From NCBI GenBank assembly GCA_026929865.2, contig CM049400.1:25932001-25996000 (forward strand): a DNA stretch of 64,000 bases, read 5' to 3'. The position numbers and the translations under genes are program-made. The notes beneath the pieces were generated by a model. The model saw only the letters and a program-made list of their open reading frames with translations. It was not told the origin of the DNA and searched no databases. Of this stretch, positions 32,355 through 45,892 are shown in pieces (the stretch's first letter is position 1; each line of letters opens with the position of its first letter). The DNA is from Hyperoplus lanceolatus (lineage: Eukaryota; Chordata; Actinopteri; Uranoscopiformes; Ammodytidae).

Positions 32355-32945
32355 TAATTCTTAAAAAAGACAAATGTCCATAAAGTTGCACTTCTTATAG
32401 ACTCATCTCACTGCTTAATGTTGACCTCAAAGTTTTATCCAAAGTCCAGACAACCCGTTTAGAAAACTGTCTGCCTCACTTGATTAAAGAAGATCAAACG
32501 GGCTTTATTACAGGTCATAACTCCTGCAATAATATTTGAAGATTACTTAATTTTTTTTCAATTATGTCAACAGCAAAATATTGATGGTCTTTAGATTTCT
32601 TTTGACGCAGAAAAAGGCCTTCAACCAGGTCTAAAAGCCTTTTCTGTATGCAACCTTGGAAATTTGATCAAGGTGTTGATTTTATTAAATGGGTGAAGGT
32701 TCTTTATAATAGCCCGATGGTCATAACCAATGGGGTGAGGTCAGGCCATTTTGAGATTTTGAGAGGGAGCAGGCCCCACTGTCCCCACTGCTATTTGTTT
32801 TGGTGATGAGCCCTTGGTTGAGGCAATAAGATGTGACCCTGCAATATCCGGACTAGCTGTTGGCCAGAGATCACACAACATTTTGTTATATGCTGATGAC
32901 ATCTCATTATTCATAACTTATCCTGCTGTTTCGCTTCATCATCTA
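32355..32945 (+). pseudogene. L1-like LINE reverse transcriptase fragment (dead)
   Basis: Translating in shifting frames gives conserved L1-clade RT blocks in the right order: SLLNVDLKVLSK, NCLPHLIKEDQTGFITGHNS, FIKWVKVLYNSPM, and the catalytic YADD in HNILLYADDISLF at about 32875-32912. Several frameshifts and stops (for example TGA and TAA between the blocks) break the frame. The start and end of the LINE are missing. The similarity stops just after PAVSLHHL. Confidence 0.85.
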
Positions 32946-33886
32946 AAGCCTTGTTTCCAATGGCCAGTGCGGCTTGGATCAATTCAGCTCACTTACGCTA
33001 GATCTGGCTTGCGTTTTCCACCTCCAACACTAACACCCTTTTGGTAGGGGGTCAATGCCAGACGGCGACAGCCGCGGCTAGAATATGGGTCAGAATAAAT
33101 GGTTTTTTGTCTTTCTTGATCTTTATGCAATTGTTTGCTAACAAGTTACTAAACTAAACCTCATGAGGCAAAATTAATGTTGGGTTTTTACTGCTTGTTT
33201 CTGCTGCCCCCAAGTGGCCAATAAAGTCAGTTAATGCAGGTTAAAGGAGATGCGCTAGTGAGCTACTGTGCAGCATACTCAATCACCAGCCTTGCCCAAA
33301 CAGAAATGTATCCATTGTCCCGAAGCACAGACTAGGCTCACCCATGAAACGGCCTTAAGGAACTCATTACAACTCTACACTTCACCCACTCAGGGAAATT
33401 TCCTTTCGCCAACATAACCATAAATTGAAAATGTTCTTAGTTAAGAGACAATGACATGCAGTTCAATATATGTCAAAACACTCATTTCATCTGTAAGATT
33501 TGACAAAACCACATATTTGTCTTTACTCATAGTTCATCACCAGGTAAGTCTTTATTTTTATGTGTCAGACACGGCTGAACCGAATGGCCGATGGCTCGCG
33601 ACTAAAAGAAAGGACAACCTCCCACAGGTGACTGCCAGACTCTTGAGTTAACAGGAAAGAAATATTTCCGTGCTTAACTTGGCTGAAGCTCCCAACAGAC
33701 CTACCTCTGCTTAGTTTTTCTGTCCACATGGCTGAACACTGGTACCGGACCGGAATGGGAAGAGCCAAAGACTGAAAAACCTCCTGTGATGTGTCGGTTG
33801 TGACACCGCCATGCCCCTCAACTGTTTCCTCTCTCCCAGATGTCTAGGCACTGTGCTCACAGGCCTCTCGATCTATATATATATAC
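32946..33886. other. Gene-poor region
   Basis: No gene seen. Contains a small fragment (CTGCCCCCAAGTGGCC, near 33205) of a kind common in fish repeats, and a short TA run at 33873-33885 that is the target site of the next element. Confidence 0.4.
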
Positions 33887-34278
33887 TAGGGCTGTCAAAC
33901 AATTAAACAATTTAATCAGATTAATCACAGGATTCTGTGGATTATTCACGATTAATCATGATTAATTTTACCATTCGAAATATGCCCGAGAAATTCGAAT
34001 TTTCTCTGTATATTGTTGTATGAACGGAAAGATAAATGACAGAAGGTGGATATGTACATTTAAAATTAGTATGTTTATTAATTGAAAATCCAAATGATGG
34101 TTTTAATACTGAAAATACATTTAAATCAAACTCAAATATATAGGCCTACCTACCAAACCATAATTCAATTGGTCTGTCTCTTTACTATGTCTTTGGGCAA
34201 ATATAGGATAGGCTAGAATGGCATTTATTTGGTGAATCTATAGGTTGTGCATTCTTGAATACAACTTGATTACAGTCC

Positions 34279-34316
<38 letters not shown>

Positions 34317-34781
34317 GTGCGTGCGTGCGTGCGTTTGTACCCGCGAACACATCCTAGAGTGTTCATATGTGCCAGGAAGCCGACGTTATGTTGATGTCTG
34401 ATCTCACACACCTCTGAAAACTGCAGACGTTTGTGTCCTCGCGGGCTCTGAACAGAGCGGACAATGTTTCTCCTCCTGTTGCTCCCGACATCAACTGTCA
34501 CTCGCGGCAGTTGATTTTATATACTATCTATGCCCGTGACACAGACGTGACCGTTAGCAGTTTAACACTTTTAAAGACGGCATGGGCTAGCTTACTGCTA
34601 TGTTTGGCTGCGCGCAACTACTGATCCTGGGTCAGCCACAACGTTAGAATGACTGTAGTAGAGCCGGTGGGATGTACGGGGCGGATCATTCTGCACATGC
34701 GTTAAATGCGTTAAAAAAAATAACGCCGATAATTCCAGAAATTAATCACCCTGCGTTAACGCGTTAATTTTGACAGCCCTA
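33887..34781. mobile_element. Non-autonomous hAT-like element, 895 bp
   Basis: Inverted ends TAGGGCTGTCAAA (33887-33899) and TTTGACAGCCCTA (34769-34781), continuing into TTAA-rich subterminal sequence with AACGCGTTAA. The flanking 8-mers ATATATAC and ATATACAC agree at 7 of 8 bases. These ends are widespread in fish genomes. The interior contains a TG run (34282-34314) followed by GCGT repeats, and no transposase. Confidence 0.75.
34282..34330. repeat. TG then GCGT microsatellite
   Basis: TG run to 34314, then GCGTGCGTGC tetranucleotides, inside the hAT-like element. Confidence 0.95.
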
Positions 34782-34812
34782 ATATACACACACACACACA
34801 CACACACTGTAA

Positions 34813-35492
34813 CACTCATCGGCCACCTTATTAGGTACACCTGTTCAATTGCTTGTCAAAACAAAAAGCTAATCAGCCAATCACATGGCAGCTACTCAAT
34901 GCATTTAGGCATGTAGACGTGGTCAAGACAACGTGCTGACGATCAAACTGAGCATCGGAATGGGGAAGAGAGGGGATTTAAATGACTTGGAATGTGGCAT
35001 GGTTGATGGTGCACGGCAGGATGGATCCATGCTTTCATGTTATGCCAAATTCTGACCCTACCATCTGAATGTCGCAACTTTTTCGGACCATTCTCTGTAA
35101 ACCCTAGAGATGGTTGTGTGTGGAAATCCCAGTAGTTCATGTTGTGTCATATTGTACCATACTGTATCATATTGTATGGACTGTAAAGCCCATTGAGACG
35201 AATGCTATTTGTGATTTTGGGCTATACAAATAAAACTGATTTGATTTAGATCAGCAGTTTCTGAAATACTCAGACCAGCCCATCTGGCACCATCAACCAT
35301 GCCACGTTCAAAGTCACTTAAACCCTCTATCTTCGCTATTCTGTTACTCGGTTTGAGCAACAGAACACGTTGCCCTGTCCAGGTTACATGCCTAAATGCA
35401 TTGAGTTGCTGCCATGAGATTGGCTGATAAGTTATACAGTATGTGTTAACAAGAAATTGAACTGGTGTACCTAATAAAGTGGCCGGTGAGTG
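34813..35492. mobile_element. Scrambled Tc1/mariner-like element with nested LINE tail
   Basis: Both ends carry the fish Tc1-like terminus CACTCATCGGCCACCTTATT / reverse of AATAAAGTGGCCGGTGAGTG. Next to each end are the familiar subterminal sequences (AATCAGCCAATCACATGGCA; AATGCATTTAGGCATGTAGA). The transposase is not in order: the minus strand at about 35130-35010 reads WDFHTQPSLGFTEN then LRHSDGRVRIWHNMKAWIHP, fragments from two different parts of the protein placed together and inverted relative to the left end. A LINE-type 3' tail lies at 35178-35247. Flanking TA is present at the right end. Confidence 0.75.
35178..35247 (+). mobile_element. LINE/SINE 3' tail
   Basis: GACTGTAAAGCCCATTGAGA ... 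GTGATTTTGGGCTATACAAA followed by TAAAACTGATTTGATTT is the common fish non-LTR 3' end with a degenerate TTGAT microsatellite. It sits inside the Tc1-like element. Confidence 0.65.
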
Positions 35493-38400
35493 TATACATA
35501 GGAGCAGTCACCATTCGGGAGCGTCAGCATTAACCATTGCTTATGAATGAGAAGTAGATAATCAACAGGGACACAGCAGCAAACCTAGTTTCACGTGCCA
35601 GATAGGGGAACATACCAACTGCTCAGTCCATTCAGCATTTTATAGCAATTGTTGGCAGGACTAACGCTCAATTTTCAAAACACTAAAGAAAAAGAAAAGG
35701 GAGCGGATTTTATAAAAGCTGACAACAAGAGACCTCTTTGGGGACCTTTGTGTGAGGCTCTTGCATAGACTGACATGACTGTGTTTGTAATATCCTTACT
35801 GGTCCTTCTAGTGAGAAGTTATTTTAAGTAATAGCTCTCAGCTCTGTGTATACTGCAGCCGGGACACATTCCCAAAAAACCTGGTAATTCAGCTGATATG
35901 ATCTTATTTATTCAATCTTGAAATCTGAAACTTTCAGGCCTCATAACGCCTCACTGTCTGAATTGAAGGCTCTTTACATACATCAGAACTATTTGGTCAG
36001 TGGACAAGGAAGTGCACCAAAGGTGGTGAAAGCACTTGTCTTCTTGTTTACTGTCTTTCCAGGAGGTAGTTTTGATGGTTCAGGTCTGGTAGCAGCTCAT
36101 AGTTTTGGGTAGTAAAACACCGGGGGCCTATCGATGCTGAAGCCTCACAGCGTGGTTCATCCGTGCCAGTGGTAAAGGACAAATGTGCCAAAGTCTGCTG
36201 GGTTTGGCTCTTTCTCACCCCATGGCTTCCAACACCGATGTATCCAGCTGAGGTACAATAATTTGACACCTCTTAAGCAGCTGGACCCTTTAGCGTGACA
36301 ACCACTGCTTTGTTTTATATTCCTGCGTATTTTGAACGCAATCAAAAATTACAGTCAGCAACATCTAAACTGTGTTTTTATCCACTTTGGACTTTTGCCC
36401 CTCCCCACCCCCTTCAATCTCCTTTATCCCTCCCTTTCCTATGTGGGATTTAACGTACACTTTGTGGTAACCTTGCTAAGTTATCAATTTTTTCTATGTT
36501 CTTTTACACTGAATAAAGGCCTGTTTCTCTGTGCCTGCTTGTTACGACTTCAAGGACAGCTCCCTCCATCTGGCATTAAGTATTCCTGCTGCCAGTGTCG
36601 GGTTAACTGACACTCCTGCACTTAAACTAATGGCAGCGAGCAGTCATCTCCCATGAGGTGCTCACCTTGGAAAAAATCACCTAGCTCCCTCATCTTCAAT
36701 CATAGTGGTGCTCTCGCCACCCACTGAATGAGACCATGGGCATGAAAAGAGGGATTGTTTCACTATTCAGGCATATATGAGGGCAAATGAAAACATGTAA
36801 TACGCATGTCCTGACCTGGATTTTGCCCTCCTCCCGAGTGCAATGAGACGTTTATAAGTGGGAAGAGTAGGGCACCGTGCAAACAGAAAAGGGAACAGTC
36901 AGCAAATCGGCATTTTCATTAGAAAGGAAACATGCAACCTGGATTTCTTAAGCAATTTAAGGGAAAATGGTCAACTATTAAACATTCAATTACTTAAAGA
37001 AATACTGTGAAAAACTTAGACATAGACTTAAAGGTAGACATCTGGATCTAGGAAAGAAAGCCTAGGTTACGCCTTTTTATCTCATTAGTTAGTTATCCAT
37101 TTCTGAATTGATTGGCTAGACTGTAATGTGGGACACATTTCTTTCACTGTGATTTCCAGTTGTTTCCTGCACGTTCAATAAAGTGCAATCTAATAAGGGT
37201 AGGTTGGCCGATTAAAATTTTTTGGTATTTTGAGATAATCGGCATTGGCCGATACCTGCGCTCATGAGTCAGATTGAAAAAGTAATGTCTGCAGACACTG
37301 CAGGCAGAATCGTCAGTGTGGCTACTATGGAACAATGTAAGTGCTTTTTAAAATTTCAACGCAAATATTTACCTTGTATTTTTTTCTATTTTAATAATTA
37401 CAGATGGCTGGACAGAAATCAAGAAGTCCCTTTGGCAATATTTTACAGAGCCAGGGAAGGCCACGTACAATAGACAATACATATTTTCTATTTTATATAA
37501 TACATTTTCATTTAAGTTACATTTTTTTCATCGGCAGTCCTGCTCTCTACATATTGGCACCGGACAATGAAAAGTCGGTCGACCAGTAGTTCTACTTTTT
37601 GAATCAGATATTGTGTTGGTGGTCTTGCATGTTTTCAGAAAGTATGTCAAAAGTTCAGAAGAAATTGTAAATTGCAATTTAATCTAGGTAAAGATATTAA
37701 GTGCATTCCCAAAAGTTCTGACATGTGCTTTGAGGTATTTTCCAGATACATTTTTTCTACACAGCTGGATAGGTGTATGTCATGCCAATGTTGTCTTCTT
37801 ATTTTATCCCATTTTATTTGGCCGTCATTCGGAAACAGACTATTTCCATCCTTGGTAAAGCTGTCCACATAAACATCTTGCACAGGTGAGTCCAGGGCAA
37901 ACAGAAGCACCTCTCAGACCACAGGAGAGCAGCATCACCACCCGTCCTCCTCTGAACCCCATTCTCAATGGAAACCTAAACAGCTTTTTAAGAATGAAGA
38001 GGTTTTTTAGTTTGTTTCTAAATATAGGCCAGCTGGTGGGAGGTGGCAGGTTCCAGAGCCATTTTCAACAAAGATGAACCCCAGGTCCTGCCCAAGACCC
38101 GGCGGGTGGTGACTGCCGGTGGTCCCCCTTTCTCTTATGCACCGGCTCTTTAGTAAACACTGCAATCCTGCGGTTAGCTACAGCATGGCAACGTGCGAAA
38201 GGACTCACTGTGCAGTTGCACACAGCTATGGTGTGTTGTCTCCTCCAGCCCACTCAATCTTGGCTCCTCCCCATCACAGGGGCCTTGGCAGGGGTCGAGG
38301 GCCAGCGACAGACCTTGATGTGTGATCCCAGAAGCCTGCTGGGAACTCCTGGTGGGGGCAGTGTTGGACTTCACCTTCTGGACCCCTCTGATTGACTGTT

Positions 38401-41400
38401 TTCCATCTGGAAAAGAAAGTCTAAATTAAGAACATTAGCATGTTTATTAATTAATTGTTTTAACACCTAAATGATTTGCAGATAAAATCTACCCTGATTG
38501 AGGAATATTATTGAATCATGATCCACTTGTAATGGATATGATTTGACCCTTATAAGTGAATTATTTAATATGTGCAAGGTTTACCTTTAAATCATGATGG
38601 GGGAAAAAAATCTAATAATCATTGCGACTAAATTACTATGGTTAGATCAGAAGAAATGCTCCCTTGTGGGGGAAATACAAGTTTATATGCATGGGGTTGC
38701 ATGGGGTTGCAAGGGGATTAGTATTAAGTAAAAAAGCAACCGTGATATTAGAAAAATAATACATGTATGTCATTTCTACAGTTTAAATGGTTAATTGTGT
38801 TTATATTCCTTTCAAAAGTTAAGAACTTTCAGTAATAACAGCCGAAGATATCAGGTTAAACCAGGAAATATCTGAAATCTGAATGTTTTTATCAGAGGGG
38901 CAACCTTTCCAGGATAATATGCCATTAATCATCAGGATCACATCCAATAACATGCCAGATTAATCAACACAGAGGAAAACTGACAGCTCCAGTCCTTATC
39001 CACTGAGGAAAATAAGGGGCAACAGGTAGTTCTTTATCCATTGAGCTCTGTTCTTGCATTGCTCCCCTATACATGAAGATCATAATTTGGGGAGTCTCAG
39101 TGGCTACCTGTAAGGACCACAGGGGTGGCAAATAGTAGGGCTGTGGCTTTCTGAGCTTCTTAGTGGTGCGAGCAGAAGGATTTACGGTAACTCTCAGACA
39201 AGCGTTCACAGCTTGGACTCTTGGCATGGATTCGATATTGTCCCTGGCTGAGCATCAAACCCACTGAACCTGAAGTCCAAAAGTACCTACACAAAACCCT
39301 GGGATGTTTGAATGATAAATCGCCGACATTTAGTGGCAGAACAAAAAATATTGGCCTTACTGTGGATATCAATTTTAATTTTAATTCACAGTGAGAGCGC
39401 ATACTGGGTGGCTTGATTGACCAGAGATCGGCTTTTAGTTTAATTGACAGGCTCTGATCTATCGAGTTGGGAAATGAGTTTTCCTGCAAATTCAGCACAG
39501 GTGCAACAGTAGAAGGCAAACCTGCAGTGAAAGAGGTGCAACAATTGCCAGTGGGGGTGATATTGAATATCAACCATGACTGTAACTGCATTGACCAAGT
39601 TATCTTTAAGTTCCTGTCCGGTCCTTTGGGACACAATCTATTTCTCTGTGTAACTGGATTCTTGTCTCAGCGCCTGCATTAGCCTGCCTTCGCCAGCCTT
39701 CGCCAGGACTTCTGGTTTTGATAAAATAGAAACCAGTTCCACAAGACTTCCTGAGTCGAGTTCAATGATAAAACCATGTGGCATGTTAATACATTGGACA
39801 CGCCGGGAAGCATAGTAGATCAATTCAGTAAGCCGCTCTGTTTTAAGAAGGATTAGTATTATAATTTAGGATGTTTTTGAAATCATTGGTATGACTATCT
39901 CCTGTGTTCAGGTAAAAGCATTGTACAGTTCACAAGGTTAATGCTGAATCGTATTAATGTGCTGACTGCCAATTATGCCAAGAAGTGCTTTATAAAACCA
40001 CAGGACTGAATTTAAGGTCAGAGAGGATGCACTGAGCCAAACACACCAACCGCCACCCTGAAGAAACAAGCCATGTTGCTAATATTAGGGGGAAGACTGA
40101 TTACAGTGCTACTATTAGGTTTTGGCATCAATTTTGGTCCAAAGTAGAAACGCCCTCGGCACTTTGGTGTTCATGCCCTCAATCCTCAATGGCACACTAC
40201 ATGATATTATGAAGAGCCAGACCAAACATGCCGAAGCAGACCACAGGGTTACTCACTGCCCCTGCACATTCTTTTGAGGCTGAAATGCGACCTTATCCTA
40301 TTTTTCAGCAGCTTGTCAGGCTCAGTGTGGTGCGGGGAGGTAAACTAGGAGGGAAAACTGTTGTCACCTCTCTATAGCTCTTACTTTTTCTGACCTACAA
40401 GATGGCAACCTCAGGTGTCAAAATGAGACCAGATGGGTTAAGGTTGGATGAGTGCTGGCAGTCACTACGGATATGGAAAGCAAAGATGTACTTACAACAT
40501 CAGCGGTAGACAGTAAATGGAAATTAATTTATTGCTTAAGCTGTTGCAAGTTGATGGACACACTCTGGTAAAGTAATAAGTGTAGTAACCACATGCATTA
40601 AAACGTATATACCATATGTGTGGCTCAAATTGAAGTGACAACATAATGATTTGGGGTGAATTTAGTGAAAATCTTTGTAGCAGCTTGAGGAAGCCCTGCA
40701 TGTCCAGCTGTGTTTAAGATGCTGAACACATTGCTGTCCTGTTCCATTTCCAAAAACAGTCTTTACTATTTCTTCTCTCTAAACAGTTGGTGAGCAAAGT
40801 CTTTGTTGGACAGCATATGCAGAGACTTGGACTGGAAAACACTGTTGGGCATTCAATATGTCCGAGCTTGTCATCAGATGAAGCTCATTTTGAAAAATGC
40901 TTGTTATGACTGCTGCAAACCATATCCACCCACTCTGTGCCCAGTGAGAGGGACAGCGAAGAGGAAGTCTTTCAGTCAGTAAGTCGGGTCATACTTCATC
41001 TCAGCAGGCTATTCAGCTGCTGGACGATGGGCAAAGCTTCAAGTGAACCTTTGACTCAACACGTAGGAGAAAGGCAGCAAAACAGTTTCAGAAGAATTAC
41101 ACACTTCTCAAAACCTGCAGAGATCAAATTAATAATACAGTTCGTTCTTGGCACAATTGTTAATGAGTCCATGAAATACGAAAAAAACAAACTAGCCCGG
41201 TTGCAAACCTTTGAATAGTCTAAATTTTTTCAGCAATTCAAAAAGGTCTGGTGTTGTTCTTATCGATGGCTCATTATAAAAACAGAGCAAATCCCAGCCT
41301 TCTAGGCAAAGTTTAAAGATGGTGACGTCACCTTCCCCATTGAAAGCCAGAAAAAGAAAAGCACAGATTATTTTATTATGTGACTGCAAACAACATGGGT

Positions 41401-42980
41401 TGTGTGAATTCTACCAACCTTACCCCGCTGTCACAAATTTCACTCACTGGTTCAAGCAAATAATTTTTCCCTCTTAAAGTATGTGTACAGTACAATGCTG
41501 CACCGGGCATCCAGCTGCCATCAAGGAGGCTATAAGTGACCAAGGTAGCTGCTTGTGAAGAAATGTTTTTTCTTCTTCCTCTTTATAACTTGCTTTACTG
41601 AGGCTTTTGATCAACACATTTTTGTGCTGCCATACTCCATTATCCAGTGATATGATTCTCAAGCAGCTACTTCTGGGCCTTTTACCTGCAGGAATAAGAT
41701 CAGTGTTTTCTTTTTAAACATGAAAGACTGCTGATTAGTCTATACCTCGCCATTATGACCAGTTCCTCTTAACTGTAGGTTTCCAACCTACACATGCCTC
41801 CCTCCGAGCTCAGCCACAAAAGCATCTCACCTCCTCATTGACCAAAACTCACTGTGCGAGTTTAAAACAACTCTCCAAGATATACAGCCAACTTTACCAC
41901 TGGAATAGATTTCAATAAATTTTAATTTCCGCAGCCACTTTTCCCGGTCCTAAGAGCGTAATGAATTAGCAAACAAAAGCCTCAAAAGAATTCCCTCCCA
42001 TTCCTCTTTATGCAATGAATTACCATTGACCACACTAAGAAAACAAAAGATGGCAAGTTTATTTTTCTGTGGTGGGGCCATTTCAACAGAGCGATTATTC
42101 ACTGACACCACCTTCAAAGGTTCCTCAAGCTAAGGCTTCAAATGTCACTGATAGTACCCTGCTACAGCGAGTACTTTGTATTACATTGTCACATTATAGC
42201 TAGAAGACCTGAAAGGGTAGGTTTTGTATATTTATTCAGAGAAAAATATAACATCTGTAAAGTATTTGTGCAAGAACGGTTTTCGGTGCTGTTAAGCTGA
42301 TTGGCACGCTGTTTAAATGTATGACTTCAAGCTACTAATGTGTTTATTATAGGTGTTTTTCAGACAGTTGTTCACAACGCAGCCCATTGTCCATTATGTG
42401 ATCACAGATAAAATTACATAACAAAAGAAACTGGTTCCATATCTTTAAATCGCTGACCAAATGTACATTTTAAAAGAAAAGAAAACAATAATTCAGTCTG
42501 ATTTTAAGGCCAGCAAACACCATAAAGCAAAACAAATAAAAATAACAGGGGAAAACATATATTAGCTCAATTAGCACTTTATAACCATGGTTACAAAGTG
42601 CTTTGCAGCCACCAGAAACATGGATAAAACACATTTTAAATGCATCTATATTAAAGACAAGCAAGTATCAAATAAGCATAATTATTATTATATAATCTTG
42701 GAGACAGAGCAGAATAAATAAAAAAAAACAAAAAAAAAATCAAGTGGGAATCATTAGGCATACAAACCCAAAGTGACTCATCAAGATTTATTAACAATAT
42801 ATAAAAATGGATGAAAAAAGCAAGAAACACATACTGTAAGTAAAATATTTACTTAACATGTAACATGAAGTAAACAGAGATGTGGGAAAATGTGTAGTTG
42901 CTCTGGCAGTGACAGGCTTATTGCAGAAATGGCTTGTGTTTGTTTGCATGTGCTTGTATAACTGTGGGGGTGTATATATA

Positions 42981-43050
<70 letters not shown>

Positions 43051-43876
43051 TAAGTGGCCTGTGTGTGGCCAGACTCACTGGGCTGATCTTGGCCCCTGGC
43101 TGTTGCTGGCGTTCAGCATGTCTGTAAAGAAACAGCTGGAGGCAAAGCCAACACCCGTCCCGTTCAGGTGCTCGGCCCTGCCAGCAGCGACAGATTCCAG
43201 AACTTTCCATGGTCCCGCGTCACCATGCCAACGGGTCTTGGCACGGCACAGCTGTCCTGATCTGCACACCTGGCCCACCAAGAGACCAGAATCACCTCTC
43301 CTGTCACTGTGTGATGAACAGGTCATTTACAACCCAAGTGTTTGTGTGTTTTTAAGAGTTATGGGCCCAGGTAAAGAAAACACTGTGCTAGCGGACCTCC
43401 TGTGTGTTGCCCTAATCAAACAGAGCTGAGAACTTTAGCAGTGTAGAATAGCCCGGCTTGAATTAGTTCAGGACTTGAACTGTGGAAAACCCATAAAGAG
43501 GGATATTCAAAAATAAATTGCATAATGGAAATGGCGCTCAATAAATATTTATTTTTGTTTGTCCATGATAGTGCCACTGAATTTTGTGGATTATGTTTGA
43601 ACTTGCAGGAACATGTAGCCAGAGGCACGTACAAGAATGTCTGACTGCAGGACAGCTGAAGGGAATTATTTAATTTAATAATGTAGTCTTCAGGAATTAT
43701 TTGACATAGATTGTCGTCTGTAATGCTTTCAAAAGTGATGAAAGGCATAGGTTTTACCAGACAGACAGTCACTGGAGTTTATTTAGCTAATTCCAAAGTG
43801 GCTTACATTTTTTTCACTTTACCCAATATATGTTTATTATTATTATTCATATTGCTCTACGACATGTAGATAGGAA
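35493..43876. other. Gene desert upstream of pthlh, part 1
   Basis: No coding exon is recognised. Contents seen: a possible hAT fragment at 37200-37262 (GGCCGATTAAAA, ATCGGCATTGGCCGATAC), small duplications at 38692-38716 (GCATGGGGTT repeated) and 39688-39708 (CCTTCGCCAG repeated), unidentified open frames on both strands at 39160-39823, and a TG run at 42983-43048. It may contain pthlh enhancers. Confidence 0.4.
42983..43048. repeat. TG microsatellite
   Basis: Pure dinucleotide run in non-coding DNA; the long reading frames on both strands here are artefacts of it. Confidence 0.97.
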
Positions 43877-43943
43877 AAGCAGTAAATGAAACCAACAACA
43901 CTTCAATGAATGAGCTCTACCACCTGAGCTACACCTGCCCCAA
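43877..43943 (-). mobile_element. tRNA-derived SINE head (truncated)
   Basis: On the minus strand: GGGGCAGGTGTAGCTCAGGT then GGTAGAGCTC, a clear RNA polymerase III A box (TAGCTCAGGTGG, about 43919-43930). A degenerate B-box region GTTGGTTTCATTT follows at 43881-43893. It resembles the tRNA-like head of common fish SINEs; no body or tail is recognisable. Confidence 0.6.
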
Positions 43944-45796
43944 ATGGTTTGACTTTAATTGTCATTAAAGTTTGAAAATCTTTACAGAAATTTGGTTAGA
44001 TGAGGCCAGCTTTGCTTTGGTTCTTATTACACATTTAGTATTTTTAACGAATCACAGCAGTTCTCTGCCCGAATGTTGTATAAAAACAATGACTGTTACC
44101 CTGGAGACGGCCAAGCATACACAGTCCTGACTAACGGTCTAAAAAAGCTGTTTTTAACTATGTTTTATAATATTTATGAACATTTATTTTCAATCAGATT
44201 TTTGTAAAAGCTTATTGAGACACCCAACTTTAATATCATACATTTATTTTTTTTACAATTTTAGACCAGGTTTCCAATGGCTTAAGGCTAGTACGGTTGT
44301 GTAGTTCTACTGGGTAACACATTCATGTCCAGTTCGCCAGTATGCTGCAAAAAAACTGAAAAAAGTGATATTATACAGGAGTATTTTTTTCCAAAGCGGT
44401 GTTTAATTTAAGATAAATGGCCCAGACAGAGGGATGGAAAATGTACTGCTTACTACTTTGATTGTTCCCTGTTATGGTCAGATATCAGTGGGGATTTTCC
44501 ACAGGAATGTTCTGGAACTTCATGTGCATCTGAGTGTTCTTCCAAACACAAACTGAATTCAAGCTCAGGTAAAGCGTTAATACCTAAAAGTGTACTGGAT
44601 AGTACTTGAATAATTGTACTGTTAACAAAAAATAAGAGGAGAAATATAAACCACCCTTTTGTTATCTAACAACAGCTTAGTCAATATTCAAATAGGACAT
44701 TATGAAGACAAAGAAAATTTATACGTTGCTGAAGTTTCTAATCACATCTGTTTTGCAACATAAGAACAAAATAATCTGTTTGTTCTGCATTTATTGACAT
44801 TATTCTGTTGCGTACAGAACATGAAGACCAGATGATACTGGATGTTAAAATTTACAGTAGGTTTTGATTTAGTTTGAAGACTATTTTGTTCCTCGCTAGC
44901 CCAGCTCAGCACAATCTTAACTATAACAACTCTTATGGCTCAAACATTACCTCCCTGAGAGGCATGTTGACAGAATATGAACCATGAAACACTAATCTGG
45001 ACACAGTCAGATCCATGACAGCCAACATGTGTGGCCCAGTCAATAGAAATACCATATATCCCTAATCTAATATAGAGGGTAAAGTGATAATTTCGTTCCG
45101 ATATTGCGAAGTTCTCAACACTTTCGGAGTAACTGATTACAGTCACAAGCTTGAACTCAGTAAATAAGACTATTTTTCTTCTCTGTTGCTTTGCCCAAGT
45201 GCTTCTTTGACAGCATCTGGGCTGAAGACTCTGCCGATGTGGTCCTGAGTCAGTTGTGACTAGCCACTCTAATTCAATTATGGAAAAAACATTTCAAATC
45301 CTGATATTTAAGGAGGAAAAATAAAACTGTTATGCACATCATGAAAATGCACATTTCACCTGGTGTATCTTGGCTCAACATTTTTCAAAGAAGCCAAACT
45401 TTATTGCCATTGGAGAAAAAGTTGTAATTTTTGAAGTGGTGTGTGTATAAGGAGGGATTATTGCTTGTTCTGTTTCCCTGGATATAGTTGCCACCCATGA
45501 TATCTAACTCTAAACGTACACACAAATACACTCTCACACATTAGGGGTGGAGTACAGAGAGAGAAAACATGATTTGTGTATGGACGTCTTGCATGTGAAA
45601 CAGTTTGATTGATGGGCAGCTAAAAAATACAGGCCGATCCTTATTAGTGGCTGAAGGCTGCCAGCTCGGAGGGATGCGTGGGCATGTCATCCTTGGTAAG
45701 TGATCAGGTGTTTGACTCTGTCTGGTAGGAAGGAAGTCCTTATTAATGTTGAGGAGAAGGCCGAGGCTCAGCAACCTCAGGCATGCCCGCCCACAC

Positions 45797-45892
45797 ACGC
45801 ATACACATGTACGCATACACACACGTATGCACAATCATACGCACACGTACGCACGCACGTACGCACCACACAAGCACACACACACGCAAACA
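45797..45892. repeat. Imperfect CA/ACGC microsatellite
   Basis: Mixed CACG, CATA and GCAC units; open frames on both strands across it are artefacts. Confidence 0.9.

Noticed and set aside
32814..33047. An independent 77-residue protein-coding gene
   Set aside because: It is the YADD-containing part of a broken L1 reverse transcriptase.
37200..37262. A complete hAT element from the GGCCGAT/ATCGGC words
   Set aside because: Only short words are present; no second terminus or target duplication could be found.
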